Assembly (NCBI RefSeq): GCF_900129615.1
Contig: NZ_FQWI01000009.1
Coordinates: 124,001 to 188,000 of the forward strand
Source: Pectobacterium carotovorum
GTDB lineage: Bacteria; Pseudomonadota; Gammaproteobacteria; Enterobacterales; Enterobacteriaceae
Direction: 5' to 3'
Length of the DNA stretch: 64,000 nt
In this document: in pieces, positions 15,813-24,270 of the stretch
How positions within the stretch are numbered: position 1 is the stretch's first letter
Layout of the letters: the number at the start of each line of letters is the position of its first letter
Position numbers and translations under genes: made by a program
The notes under the pieces: model-generated
Seen by the model: the letters and a program-made list of their open reading frames with translations, nothing else
Told to the model about the DNA's origin: nothing
Database searches by the model: none

Positions 15813-18293
15813 ATGCCCGAATTATTGCGACTACAAACTGAGCATTTTGAACTGTCGATTTGGTGCAATGATATCGCTAAACGGCAACAGGTTTATCGTA
15901 ATACGTTGGCTAAACGAACCCAGTACGCTGACGCGAATAATCCTTCTATGGTGGGGTCGACGGTGCGTTTTTCCCCTGCGATGGATTTACAAGAAGTGGC
16001 GGTTTTGGATGAAACGCTGATCTCTGACACGTTGGGTAATGCCCCTAGTGTGCAGAGTGAGTCGATCAATTTGCGGGAACCTTTGTTTTTTGAAAATGCG
16101 CAATATCAGTTTGAGTGGGTATTTTTTAATGAGGTGGAGAAAGCCGGCTTGACCCACCGCGTAAGGCTGGTGAATGAAGGTTTTCGCTTTGCTGCAAAGA
16201 AACGTGATATTCCCGCTCGCTTAACGGGCACCATCAACACCGGTAATGATGTCGGTTGGATGCGCCTGCCGCTTAGCTATCGCCTTGCAGGTCAGGATTA
16301 TCGGTTTACCCTTGCTTTTGAAGTGTTGCCGACCAAAATGGATTTGCACCGTGATTTGTCGCAGATGTATCAGCTACTCGACAATCATTACCCGCTATGG
16401 CGTTTTAGCCTGGCGGAGAAAACGGAGCAAGATGCAGAACAGAGTAAACAGCGTGGTGATTTTCCATTACTTTGGTTGGCTAATTTCACTACGCTGAGAC
16501 AACGCTTGGCGCAAAGTTTAAAAATTATCAGCCAGGCTCCTCATCGCCGTTTACAGCCCAACATTTCCTTTGTACGCGCGGATCGTTTAAAAGGGCGATT
16601 ACCTCAGCGCTTAGCCGAAAATGTCATTAACGATCTGAAGAATGGTCGATCTGATAGACGCTATCGCGTTGAAAAAAAATACTTGAGTGTCGATACGCCA
16701 GAGAATCGTTTTATCAAAATGGTGGTCACCCAGTGCAAAAATCGATTAGCTGAGTTTGAACGTAGGCTGCGAAAAAATAATCAAGCCCCAGAGAATCAAC
16801 GCCTTTCCGATGCGTTCCTCAACGAAATTGGCAGTTGGCAAAAACCATTAAGCAAAATGCTGAATCACAGTTTTTTACGTGACGTTGGTGTATTTAATGG
16901 CTTGGCTAAGTCATCTCTTGTGCTGCAACAAAAAACAGGATACAGCGCGGTATACCGTATTTGGCAGGAACTTAAATGCTACTTGGATGTTTTTGCCAAT
17001 CAAACCAGTATCTCGATGAAGTCGGTTGCCGAAATCTATGAGGTGTGGTGTTTTCTAGCATTGCGCAACATTTTAGTCGACGACCTTGGCTTTAAGGATG
17101 TCACGCCGAATCGCCAAACCTTAGTATTAAAAAATGACTTTGAATATCAATTAAAGAATGGTTTTGCGGGCGCTTTTGTTTTTGAACGCGATGATGGTTT
17201 AGTAGCGAGATTAGCACACGAACCTATTTTTACCCCAAACAGCAAGGAGATTCGTTCTTACTTCGTCTCTCATTGTCCTGATATTGTCTTGAAGGTCGAA
17301 TTCCCTACGCCGAGCGACAAACGCTTTATTTGGCTGTTCGATGCAAAGTACCGTATTCAAACCAAACCGAGTCAAGTGGATGGTAGCGATGCGCATAAAT
17401 ACGATATTGATAAAACCGATTTGGTGCCGGACGATGCCATTAACCAAATGCACCGTTACCGCGATGCGTTGATCCGTATTACGCAAGATAAATCGTCCGC
17501 TATGGGCCATAAAAGTCGTCCAGTGTTTGGGGCCTTTGCCCTCTATCCCGGATGTTTTAACCAACACGTGGACGACAACCCTTACCTTGATATGATTTCT
17601 GAGGTGGGAATTGGCGCATTTGCACTTCTTCCGAACGACAAGGATCACGCAGGGTGCCGCTGGCTGGTTGACTTTTTAATCCGTCAACTTGGCGTAGCGG
17701 GAAGTGCTTACAGCACGCAAAAATTGCAAGAACGCTTATATTTGCAAGAACCTGCTCGAATCCCTTATTACGGGATGGCACAAACACTTTATCCTGATTT
17801 AGTGATGACAGCCTCCTTGGGCGGGGCTAAAGGGCGAGCCAGTACGTATTTTGATAATTTTGAAAACGGCACATCAGCGTGGTATCACACCAGAGTTGAG
17901 ACATTTAATCAGGCGATGAAAAATGCCAGAAGCCACCTTGTCGCAGAAATACGCTACCTCGCTATCGCTTCAACGAGTGACCTTGATCACCACTGGAAAT
18001 CAATTAAGAAAATATGGCCGGTTAAAAGCCAGAAAATCGTTAAAAGGAATGAATTAACGGTGGAGCACTCAGGGAAACTCAGTACCGATGCATACGAGTG
18101 TATTTTGTTTGAATTAGGTAAACCGCTGGTGTTAAACACACCGATTGAAAACGCTCCTCATCGGCCGATCCGTAATTCGATGAAGTTAACAACGCTGAGT
18201 GCGCTGGAGGAAGTTCAGCAATTTAATATGGTGAAAGAGGTCTATGAGGAAGCCTTGACGGTATCACATGCAGGAGAGGGTGAAGGGAAATAA
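15813..18293 (+). CDS. McrC-like partner: DUF2357 and PD-(D/E)XK nuclease protein
   Basis: A 826-residue protein. The first 350 residues resemble DUF2357, a domain found beside McrB-like motors. A nuclease core follows, with D490 in CPDIVLKVE and D510-A-K512 in LFDAKYR, the spacing and form of a PD-(D/E)XK active site (PDDEXK_7-like). About 300 residues of unassigned sequence complete it. It probably forms the endonuclease subunit that the upstream GTPase recruits. An AAGGCGG ribosome site lies about 8 bases before the ATG. Family assignment is from motif memory, with no search run. Confidence 0.82.
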   Translation: MPELLRLQTEHFELSIWCNDIAKRQQVYRNTLAKRTQYADANNPSMVGSTVRFSPAMDLQEVAVLDETLISDTLGNAPSVQSESINLREPLFFENAQYQFEWVFFNEVEKAGLTHRVRLVNEGFRFAAKKRDIPARLTGTINTGNDVGWMRLPLSYRLAGQDYRFTLAFEVLPTKMDLHRDLSQMYQLLDNHYPLWRFSLAEKTEQDAEQSKQRGDFPLLWLANFTTLRQRLAQSLKIISQAPHRRLQPNISFVRADRLKGRLPQRLAENVINDLKNGRSDRRYRVEKKYLSVDTPENRFIKMVVTQCKNRLAEFERRLRKNNQAPENQRLSDAFLNEIGSWQKPLSKMLNHSFLRDVGVFNGLAKSSLVLQQKTGYSAVYRIWQELKCYLDVFANQTSISMKSVAEIYEVWCFLALRNILVDDLGFKDVTPNRQTLVLKNDFEYQLKNGFAGAFVFERDDGLVARLAHEPIFTPNSKEIRSYFVSHCPDIVLKVEFPTPSDKRFIWLFDAKYRIQTKPSQVDGSDAHKYDIDKTDLVPDDAINQMHRYRDALIRITQDKSSAMGHKSRPVFGAFALYPGCFNQHVDDNPYLDMISEVGIGAFALLPNDKDHAGCRWLVDFLIRQLGVAGSAYSTQKLQERLYLQEPARIPYYGMAQTLYPDLVMTASLGGAKGRASTYFDNFENGTSAWYHTRVETFNQAMKNARSHLVAEIRYLAIASTSDLDHHWKSIKKIWPVKSQKIVKRNELTVEHSGKLSTDAYECILFELGKPLVLNTPIENAPHRPIRNSMKLTTLSALEEVQQFNMVKEVYEEALTVSHAGEGEGK

Positions 18294-18515
18294 CGCGACA
18301 AAAACGCTCTGAGCGTTGTATCTAATACTGGGCACTTATCAAGCAAGGTGTGAGCCACCTTACGCTCTTCAAAATAAGTATCCAACAGAATGCCTTGCCC
18401 ATTCAAAATGGGTATCACCGTGTCCAAATTCTATAAAAATGCTCAATATGGACATAGTGGTATCGCCTGGCTGGCGATATACAAGAGTCGAGAGCGAAGG
18501 TTACTCAGGTTTAAT
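18294..18515. other. Gap between restriction and AbiE operons
   Basis: Just after the nuclease stop, AACGCTC-T-GAGCGTT (18303-18317) forms a short perfect stem that might end the transcript, although no T-run follows. The rest has no convincing gene; a 61-codon leftward frame (18242-18427) has no ribosome site and runs antisense into the nuclease gene. Confidence 0.4.
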
Positions 18516-18612
18516 AGGTCTACACTAAGTTACTTATCACGTAACAATCTGTAGACCTTTTTCTTGCGCAGGTCTACACTACATTACTTATTTCGTAATG
18601 TAGTGTAGACCT
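18516..18612. promoter_or_regulatory. Two matched inverted repeats of the AbiE promoter region
   Basis: Repeat 1 spans 18516-18558 and repeat 2 spans 18570-18612; each has 18-base arms around a 7-base spacer. Repeat 2 is perfect: AGGTCTACACTACATTAC pairs with GTAATGTAGTGTAGACCT. Repeat 1 keeps the AGGTCTACA ends and GTTAC/GTAAC core. They are 54 bases apart, about five helical turns. AbiEi antitoxins are known to bind paired inverted repeats and repress abiE cooperatively. The second repeat ends directly at the ATG. Confidence 0.85.
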
Positions 18613-19137
18613 ATGGCTAAATCTGATGAGCTATTAAACGCGTTGGCTAAAGCAGTGAACGCTGGCGGTGGCATTCACAGTGTAACAGAGCTGGCTTTTA
18701 TGCAGGGTGTGCCTTGTGACTCAGCCTTTAGAAAGTTCCTGGCAGATTGCGTAAAGAAGGGGTTGCTAAGACGAGTGGTGAAAGGCTTCTATGAAAGTGT
18801 TATTACACCACCTGAGCCTGAGACTGCCATTTATAAAATCATCAAAAAGTTGCGCAGTGGCGTATTGAACTACATCAGCTTAGAAAGTCAGCTCAGTCAT
18901 ACCGGTGATATTTCACAAGTTGTGATGGGTAGGGTCACGGTGGTGACTAAAGGTCGAAGTGGTTGTTTTGATACGCCTTATGGCGTGATCGAGCTTACCC
19001 ATACTAAAAAGCCAGTCGAGCAAATTGCACCTAATTTGTACTATGACCCTGACATCAAAATGTATCGCGCATACAAGGAACAAGCGATTGCAGATCTAAA
19101 GCACTGCCAGCGCAATCTACATATGTTGGAGAGCTAA
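18613..19137 (+). CDS. abiEi: AbiEi-type antitoxin
   Basis: A 174-residue protein of the type IV toxin-antitoxin AbiEi family. The N-terminal third is a winged-helix DNA-binding region (IHSVTELAFMQGV...FRKFLADCVKKGLLRRVVKGFY); the C-terminal part (NYISLESQLSHTG onward) is the antitoxin domain. It counteracts the nucleotidyltransferase encoded next and should repress its own promoter through the two upstream repeats. The ATG follows repeat 2 with no Shine-Dalgarno sequence, which is unusual. A later in-frame start would cut into the DNA-binding helix. Confidence 0.88.
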   Translation: MAKSDELLNALAKAVNAGGGIHSVTELAFMQGVPCDSAFRKFLADCVKKGLLRRVVKGFYESVITPPEPETAIYKIIKKLRSGVLNYISLESQLSHTGDISQVVMGRVTVVTKGRSGCFDTPYGVIELTHTKKPVEQIAPNLYYDPDIKMYRAYKEQAIADLKHCQRNLHMLES

Positions 19138-19166
19138 GTATGGGGGAAGTGTGTGGGAGATAACGT

Positions 19167-20054
19167 ATGCTGAAGCAACAAATTCGCCAAATCATCCAGT
19201 CAAACCCTGACTATGCCGCAGTGACACCCGTCATAGAAAAAGAGATCTTGCAGCATGACATTATCGATGTGCTGATCAAACAGGGCGTCATGCAGCGGTT
19301 AACGTTTATTGGCGGCACCTCATTACGAATGTGTTACAACAGCAGCAGGCTATCAGAAGATCTTGATTTCAATGGTGGTCATGATTTCCAGCCCTCAGCG
19401 TTTGAGGGGCTGGAGTCCGAAATCCAAACCTATATTCAGAACAAGTATGAAACCGAAGTTTGGGTAAACAAACCTTCTGGCGAGCAGCAAGGGGATACCG
19501 TTTCTTGGAAAATTAGTATTGTAAAAGACGCTAATCGTCCTGATTTGCCACGGCAAAAAATGCATATTGACGTCTGTGCTATTCCGTCATTTGATATTGA
19601 AAAGCGCCCGCTAATCAATCATTACGACATCGTTGTACCGACTGAAGGGATCTTGGTTCCGGTACAGTCGTTACAAGAAACATTGGCCGATAAGTTGATC
19701 GCGTTAGCGTATCGGGCAAGACGTATTAAACCTCGTGATATCTGGGATATTGTTTGGATTAAGCAGCGTGGTATTGATTTATCCAAAACACTGGTTGAAA
19801 AGAAGCTCACCGCCAGACAGAAGCAAACAGCAGACTTTCGACAGGCGCTGTCTATTCAGTTAGCCAAGCTAATGTCGGAAGATGAAGTCCGTGACGACTT
19901 CAATATGGAAATGAGCCGTTTTATCTCTAAGCAAATTAAAGAGAGAACCCTCGATAATCCTGCATATTGGGCTTATGTTCAGGGCGAGGTAAATGCCATC
20001 GCGTCTGAGTTATTGAATGACGGAACAACAAAAAATCCATTTGATATGGGTTAG
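19167..20054 (+). CDS. abiEii: AbiEii-type nucleotidyltransferase toxin
   Basis: A 295-residue protein of the AbiEii/AbiGii family. The nucleotidyltransferase motifs are intact: GGTSLR (49-54), SEDLDF (63-68), ADKLIAL (174-180) and RDIWDIV (190-196). Toxins of this family transfer nucleotides, to tRNA in studied relatives, and cause abortive infection when the antitoxin is lost. It starts 29 bases after the antitoxin stop, with a GGGAGATAACG ribosome site, so the two form one operon. A strong terminator follows. All catalytic motifs are kept, so activity is likely. Confidence 0.9.
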   Translation: MLKQQIRQIIQSNPDYAAVTPVIEKEILQHDIIDVLIKQGVMQRLTFIGGTSLRMCYNSSRLSEDLDFNGGHDFQPSAFEGLESEIQTYIQNKYETEVWVNKPSGEQQGDTVSWKISIVKDANRPDLPRQKMHIDVCAIPSFDIEKRPLINHYDIVVPTEGILVPVQSLQETLADKLIALAYRARRIKPRDIWDIVWIKQRGIDLSKTLVEKKLTARQKQTADFRQALSIQLAKLMSEDEVRDDFNMEMSRFISKQIKERTLDNPAYWAYVQGEVNAIASELLNDGTTKNPFDMG

Positions 20055-20083
20055 CCCCATGTTTTTCTTCCACTGTCATAAAA

Positions 20084-20115
20084 CAAAAAGGCCAGTATTT
20101 ACAATGGCCTTTTTG
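20084..20115. terminator. Bidirectional terminator between abiEii and yicC
   Basis: CAAAAAGGCCA (20084-20094) pairs with TGGCCTTTTTG (20105-20115) around a 10-base loop. The A-run on one side and T-run on the other allow termination in both directions, which suits the convergent genes on either side. Confidence 0.85.
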
Positions 20116-20147
20116 ATTGGTGAGACTCTATGAGATCGCGTGAAACG

Positions 20148-21011
20148 TTACTCAATGTTCTGGATCTGTTCCCGCATTTGCTCGATCAGCACTTTCAGCT
20201 CAATGGCTGACGCGGTGACGTCGGCGTTGATGGATTTCGAGGCCAACGTGTTCGATTCGCGGTTGAATTCCTGCATCATGAAGTCGAGGCGGCGGCCGAC
20301 GGCTTCTTCTTTTTTCAGGATTTTGTAGGTTTCTTTGACGTGAGCATCGAGGCGGTCGAGTTCTTCGGCGACGTCGACGCGCTGCGCCATCAGCACCAGT
20401 TCCTGTTCCAGACGGTTATTTTCCAGCTGTACCTGCGCATCTTCCAGCTTGCTTTGCAGGCGCTCGCGCTGCCATAGAAGGATGTTCGGCATCTGGGCGC
20501 GCACTTTGACGACTTCGGCGCTGACGCCAGCCAGACGCTGTTCGATCAGCCCTTTCAGCGCATCACCTTCGCTTTCACGGGCGGCGATGAAATCATCCAG
20601 CGCGCCTTCCAGTGCTGTCAGCAGTTCGGCGCTGATGGCGTCCAGATCCTGCTCTTCCGCCGACATTACGCCGGGCCAGCGCAGAATATCAACCGGGTTG
20701 ATTTCCCCTTCGTCGCTCTGCATTTTGACCCAGTTGGCGGCATTGACCAGCTGTTTCGCCAGTTTTTCGTTCAGGATCAGCGCACTTTGCGCACTCGGAT
20801 CGAGCTCAAAACGCAGGTTGCATTCGATTTTGCCACGGGTCAAACGGGCGCGGATGCGCTCACGCGCCACAGGTTCGAGGCTGCGGAATTGTTCCGGTAA
20901 ACGAAGATAGGTTTCCAGATAGCGCTGGTTAACGGAACGCAGTTCCCAGGCTGCGCTTCCCCAGTTGCCCTTGATCTCTCGGCGGGCGTAAGCGGTCATG
21001 CTGCGAATCAT
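20148..21011 (-). CDS. yicC: YicC/YloC family endoribonuclease
   Basis: A 287-residue protein, the same length as E. coli YicC and nearly identical in many stretches, for example NWVKMQSDEGEINPVDILRW and the C-terminal FNRESNTLASKS region. YicC proteins are conserved RNases that affect small RNA levels and stationary-phase survival. Start chosen at ATG 21011 (MIRSMTAYARRE), which matches the family; the frame continues to 21032. In E. coli yicC is divergent from and adjacent to rph, but here 11 kb separate them. Confidence 0.95.
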   Translation of the reverse strand: MIRSMTAYARREIKGNWGSAAWELRSVNQRYLETYLRLPEQFRSLEPVARERIRARLTRGKIECNLRFELDPSAQSALILNEKLAKQLVNAANWVKMQSDEGEINPVDILRWPGVMSAEEQDLDAISAELLTALEGALDDFIAARESEGDALKGLIEQRLAGVSAEVVKVRAQMPNILLWQRERLQSKLEDAQVQLENNRLEQELVLMAQRVDVAEELDRLDAHVKETYKILKKEEAVGRRLDFMMQEFNRESNTLASKSINADVTASAIELKVLIEQMREQIQNIE

Positions 21012-21109
21012 TGGTGCATACCTGTAAAGCAAATGATGAGAAGGATTATAGCGTTGAGTCCCGCGCAGGGGATAGGAAAAACCGTCCGTGGCGTAGCGTC
21101 TGTCGTGAA

Positions 21110-22018
21110 TCAGGCGGCGTAAAGCAGCGTCTCGTTCTGTCTGGCGATGTCGCGACAGCGATTTTTCATCATCTGTTTCAGTTGGAGTGTCGCCTGTGAC
21201 TGTGGGTTGTCGCGGCGGCTGATCAGCGTGACTTCAAAAGGCAGCGGCTGGTCGATAGGGACGATTTTGAGCTGGTCGGCGTAGCGACAGGCGGTAAAGA
21301 GATCGACGATGCCCGTACCGCCGCCCGCCAGCACCATGTCGGCAATGACCGAGTAGGTTTTGATGTAGAGCGAAGCGGCTGGCTGTAGCGCTCTGTCGCG
21401 CAGCGCACGGTGTAGCACCTGACCGAGCGGATCCTTATGCTGCATCATCAGCAGATTGTTGTTGCACAGCCATTCCAGCGAGACAGGGCCGTTTATCGGG
21501 CTGTCTTTCGGCAAGAGGGCAACCATCGTGGACTGGAACAGCGGTTCTGCCAGCAACTCGGACGGCACCTGCTGACCAAAGATCAGCGCGAAATCGAGCT
21601 GGTTTTGCAGGATGTTCTGGCACAGCGTGCTGAAGTGTTCGGTGACGAGTTCAACGTTAACCAAGGCCGCCTGCTTATGAAACTCCACCAGCGTTGGGGC
21701 CACGATCATTTGCCCGAATGCGTGCGCTGCACCCAGCCGTACGGAGTGGGCCTTGCTGGTTTTGATTTGTTCGGTGAGGGAACTGATGCTTTGCAGATGG
21801 CTGAAAAGCTCCTGCACTTTCGGTATCAGGCGCAGCCCTTCTTCGGTGGCGATCATTCCCTGTGTGCGACGTTCAAACAGGGAAAAACCGAGCTGCTGCT
21901 CTGCGTGGTTCAGTACCCGGCTGACGTTCGGTTGCGAGACGTTGAGTAAACGGGCGGCGCCGCTGATGGTACCTGCCTGAACAATGGCCTGGAAGATTTC
22001 AATATGGCGTAATCGCAT
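21110..22018 (-). CDS. LysR-family transcriptional regulator
   Basis: A 302-residue regulator with an N-terminal winged helix-turn-helix (IFQAIVQAGTISGAARLLNV SQPNVSRVL, about residues 6-35) and a two-lobe ligand-binding domain. Start chosen at ATG 22018 (MRLRHIEIF), with GGAG 9 bases upstream; a longer frame to 22072 adds residues not typical of the family. It is next to the peptide-use operon and on the same strand, about 400 bases beyond its last gene, and is a candidate controller of that operon. The overall pattern resembles regulators of amino acid or opine use. Confidence 0.88.
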   Translation of the reverse strand: MRLRHIEIFQAIVQAGTISGAARLLNVSQPNVSRVLNHAEQQLGFSLFERRTQGMIATEEGLRLIPKVQELFSHLQSISSLTEQIKTSKAHSVRLGAAHAFGQMIVAPTLVEFHKQAALVNVELVTEHFSTLCQNILQNQLDFALIFGQQVPSELLAEPLFQSTMVALLPKDSPINGPVSLEWLCNNNLLMMQHKDPLGQVLHRALRDRALQPAASLYIKTYSVIADMVLAGGGTGIVDLFTACRYADQLKIVPIDQPLPFEVTLISRRDNPQSQATLQLKQMMKNRCRDIARQNETLLYAA

Positions 22019-22097
22019 GGTTGCAGGCTCCGGCTGACGCTTTCTGATGAGCATCGTATGAGTAATAACCAAAAAGTCTGCAATTATTACGCCAGGT

Positions 22098-22294
22098 TAT
22101 ATACCCGTCATACTTCGAGTTGCATGTGCGTTGGCTGCGTTCAGTCACCCGAATCACTTACCTGAGTAAGCTCATCGGGACTCCCTCTCTTGCCGCATTA
22201 CGAGGCTCATAATGAGCCTCGCCCTGGCGGGCCAACGCTTTGCGTTGTTCAAACGTTAACGTTTGTCCTGAAACTCGAATTATTTAGGGTATAA
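22098..22294. repeat. Palindromic MITE-like enterobacterial intergenic repeat
   Basis: A roughly 197-base element bounded by TTATATACCC and GGGTATAA. Its outer 25 bases form an imperfect inverted repeat (both ends carry TTCGAGTT). Inside are perfect palindromes: a 10-base-arm stem at 22201-22221 around GAGGCTCAT/ATGAGCCTC, and CAAACGTTAACGTTTG at 22250-22265. It resembles repeats I know to be scattered through Pectobacterium, Serratia and Yersinia genomes. It fills most of the gap between iaaA and the LysR gene; nothing else is seen there. Confidence 0.75.
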
Positions 22295-22414
22295 GGCCGT
22301 GATGAATGGTCGATAGATAAGCGATGAGAACACTTTCTGCACTATTTTGACGCCCAACAATGGTGCAATGCACCGATATCGGGCGTTTTGGTTCTGTTTC
22401 GATGTGTTGGCAAG

Positions 22415-23362
22415 TTAGCGATAGATATCGGCGACGGGGGCTTCTCCCACGTAGCCATAGCCGCGATACATGCCTTCGCTGTTAAACGGCAGGGCGATGT
22501 TGCCGGCTTTGTCGACGGCAATCATCCCGCCGCTGCCGTCCATTTGCACGAGTTTCTCCATGACTACGCGATCGCTGGCCTGCTGTAGCGTGAGTCCAGC
22601 GTATTCCATCAGCGCCGAGACATCATAGGCCGCGACGGCGCGCATAAAGACCTCGCCAGTACCGGTGCAGGAAACGGCTACCGTCTGGTTATTGGCGTAG
22701 CAGCCAGCACCAATGATGGGGCTATCGCCCACGCGTCCGGCCTGTTTGTTGGTCATGCCGCCCGTCGAGGTTGCCGCCGCGAGGTTACCCGCGCTGTCGA
22801 GTGCTACCGCGCCCACGGTGCCGAATTTGCGGTCGGGATCGATCGGGTCGTTCTGACCATCATGATCGAGGATGACGCGGCCTGAGCCTGCCTGTGCGTT
22901 ATGAAGCTGCTGACGGCGTTCGTCGGTGGAGAAAAACGCAGGTTCGACCATGTCCAGACCGTGCTGTTGTGCAAAGGCTTCCGCACCGTCGGCGGTAAAC
23001 ATCACGTGCGGGCTGGCTTCGAGTACGGTACGTGCCGCCAGAATCGGGTTACGGATATGGCTGACACAGCTCACCGCGCCAGCATCCAGCGACCGTCCGT
23101 CCATGATGCTGGCGTCCAGTTCGTGAGTTTCTGCGTGGGTGAAGACCGAACCGTGTCCGGCGTTGAATAACGGGCACTCTTCCAACAGACGGACGGCTTC
23201 CGTTACGGCATCCAACGCGCTGCCGTTTTCAGCCAGAATGCGTTGTCCGCTGGCGACAATCTCGGATAGCGCCGCCAGATAGCGTTGCTCTTTTTCAGCG
23301 CTCATGGCCGAGCGGGTCAGCGCACCTGCGCCACCGTGGATCACAATCACGGGTTTCGTCAT
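22415..23362 (-). CDS. iaaA: Isoaspartyl peptidase / L-asparaginase
   Basis: A 315-residue N-terminal-nucleophile hydrolase. It cleaves itself between G181 and T182 (GTVGAVAL), and the exposed threonine attacks isoaspartyl dipeptides or asparagine. The HGGAGAL start, the NAGHGSV segment and GVGDSPIIGAGCYA-type loop (here RVGDSPIIGAG) agree with E. coli IaaA. In E. coli iaaA is the first gene of the gsiABCD operon; here it is the last gene of an operon carrying a GsiABCD-like importer, which supports a linked role in peptide recycling. Confidence 0.92.
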   Translation of the reverse strand: MTKPVIVIHGGAGALTRSAMSAEKEQRYLAALSEIVASGQRILAENGSALDAVTEAVRLLEECPLFNAGHGSVFTHAETHELDASIMDGRSLDAGAVSCVSHIRNPILAARTVLEASPHVMFTADGAEAFAQQHGLDMVEPAFFSTDERRQQLHNAQAGSGRVILDHDGQNDPIDPDRKFGTVGAVALDSAGNLAAATSTGGMTNKQAGRVGDSPIIGAGCYANNQTVAVSCTGTGEVFMRAVAAYDVSALMEYAGLTLQQASDRVVMEKLVQMDGSGGMIAVDKAGNIALPFNSEGMYRGYGYVGEAPVADIYR

Positions 23363-23422
23363 GCTATAAATTCTCTTTTCAAGCGGTTTACGCCCCCTAA
23401 ATCAGGGGCGGAGAGACCGGAA

Positions 23423-24244
23423 TCAGTTTTGCGTCGTCGCCAGATAGGAAAAGGCCCCCAGCAGGCTGGTGATTTCCCGCATGCTCTGCGCCGTATAACC
23501 TACGGTTATGGCATCCAAACGTTCAACGCTTGGCAGCAGACAGAATAGATCGGCCAGTACCGGTTTTGCCACCATCAGTTCGAGACGGTAGGGCGCCTGA
23601 ATCCGTGAGTTCAGCGTCCGGTGCGCTTTTTCCACCGCCGCTTTGGCTGCATCACGAATCACCTGACGGGCCTGTTCGGTGCTAAGGGACTCCGCCGCAT
23701 GCTGTGAAATGGCGCGTTTGACGCAGGCGTAGTCGGTGGCGGGGTAGTAGCGAGTGATCCAGCTTTGGAGCGTGTCGTCACCGCTGACCAGCCAGAGTGG
23801 CGTCTTCTGTTCCACACCAGCGGCAGCGTAGATGTCGCTCTCGCCCATGATTTCACCGTTGATGTGCACGCGGTAGAACGCCCGACCATTGATGGTATGC
23901 GACAGCACGCCAAACTCGCCTGCCGCGCTGTGATAACCGATGAACATCAGGCCGTCGAACTGCTGTTGCTCCAGCCCTTCTACCATCGAATAGCCGCGCG
24001 GTTTGCCTTGTACCAGCCGGGCGCGGGCGTCGATGTTCTCCGCACGCAGATTGACCATTGCCGCATGGCTGTCGGCGACCACCACCTCTGTTGCGCCACC
24101 CGCGAACGCACCGTCAATCGCGGCGTTCACTTCCTGCTCCATCAGGCCGCGCGCCAGCTGGTATTCCGCGGTGCCGGGGCTGCACTGTTCCGGGCGCATC
24201 ACGCCAGCGATCCCTTCGATATCAGCAGAGATAAACACTTTCAT
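23423..24244 (-). CDS. M55-family D-aminopeptidase (DppA-like)
   Basis: A 273-residue zinc aminopeptidase of family M55. The start SADIEGIAGV holds D8 and E10, and further metal-ligand candidates are H60 (DSH), H105 (GYH) and a glutamate in INGEIMGE (131-135), matching the ligand set of Bacillus DppA. DppA removes N-terminal D-amino acids such as D-Ala from peptides. It is the seventh gene of the peptide operon, 27 bases after the DmpA-like gene, and fits hydrolysis of peptides containing D-residues. Confidence 0.88.
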   Translation of the reverse strand: MKVFISADIEGIAGVMRPEQCSPGTAEYQLARGLMEQEVNAAIDGAFAGGATEVVVADSHAAMVNLRAENIDARARLVQGKPRGYSMVEGLEQQQFDGLMFIGYHSAAGEFGVLSHTINGRAFYRVHINGEIMGESDIYAAAGVEQKTPLWLVSGDDTLQSWITRYYPATDYACVKRAISQHAAESLSTEQARQVIRDAAKAAVEKAHRTLNSRIQAPYRLELMVAKPVLADLFCLLPSVERLDAITVGYTAQSMREITSLLGAFSYLATTQN

Positions 24245-24270
24245 AGTCAGTTTCCTACGGGAGAATTTGC

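Noticed and set aside
18242-18427. A 61-codon leftward frame after the nuclease gene
   Set aside because: It overlaps the nuclease gene antisense and has neither a ribosome site nor a recognised family.
18316-18528. A 70-codon rightward frame before AbiE
   Set aside because: It crosses the first AbiE inverted repeat, has no ribosome site and looks like chance.
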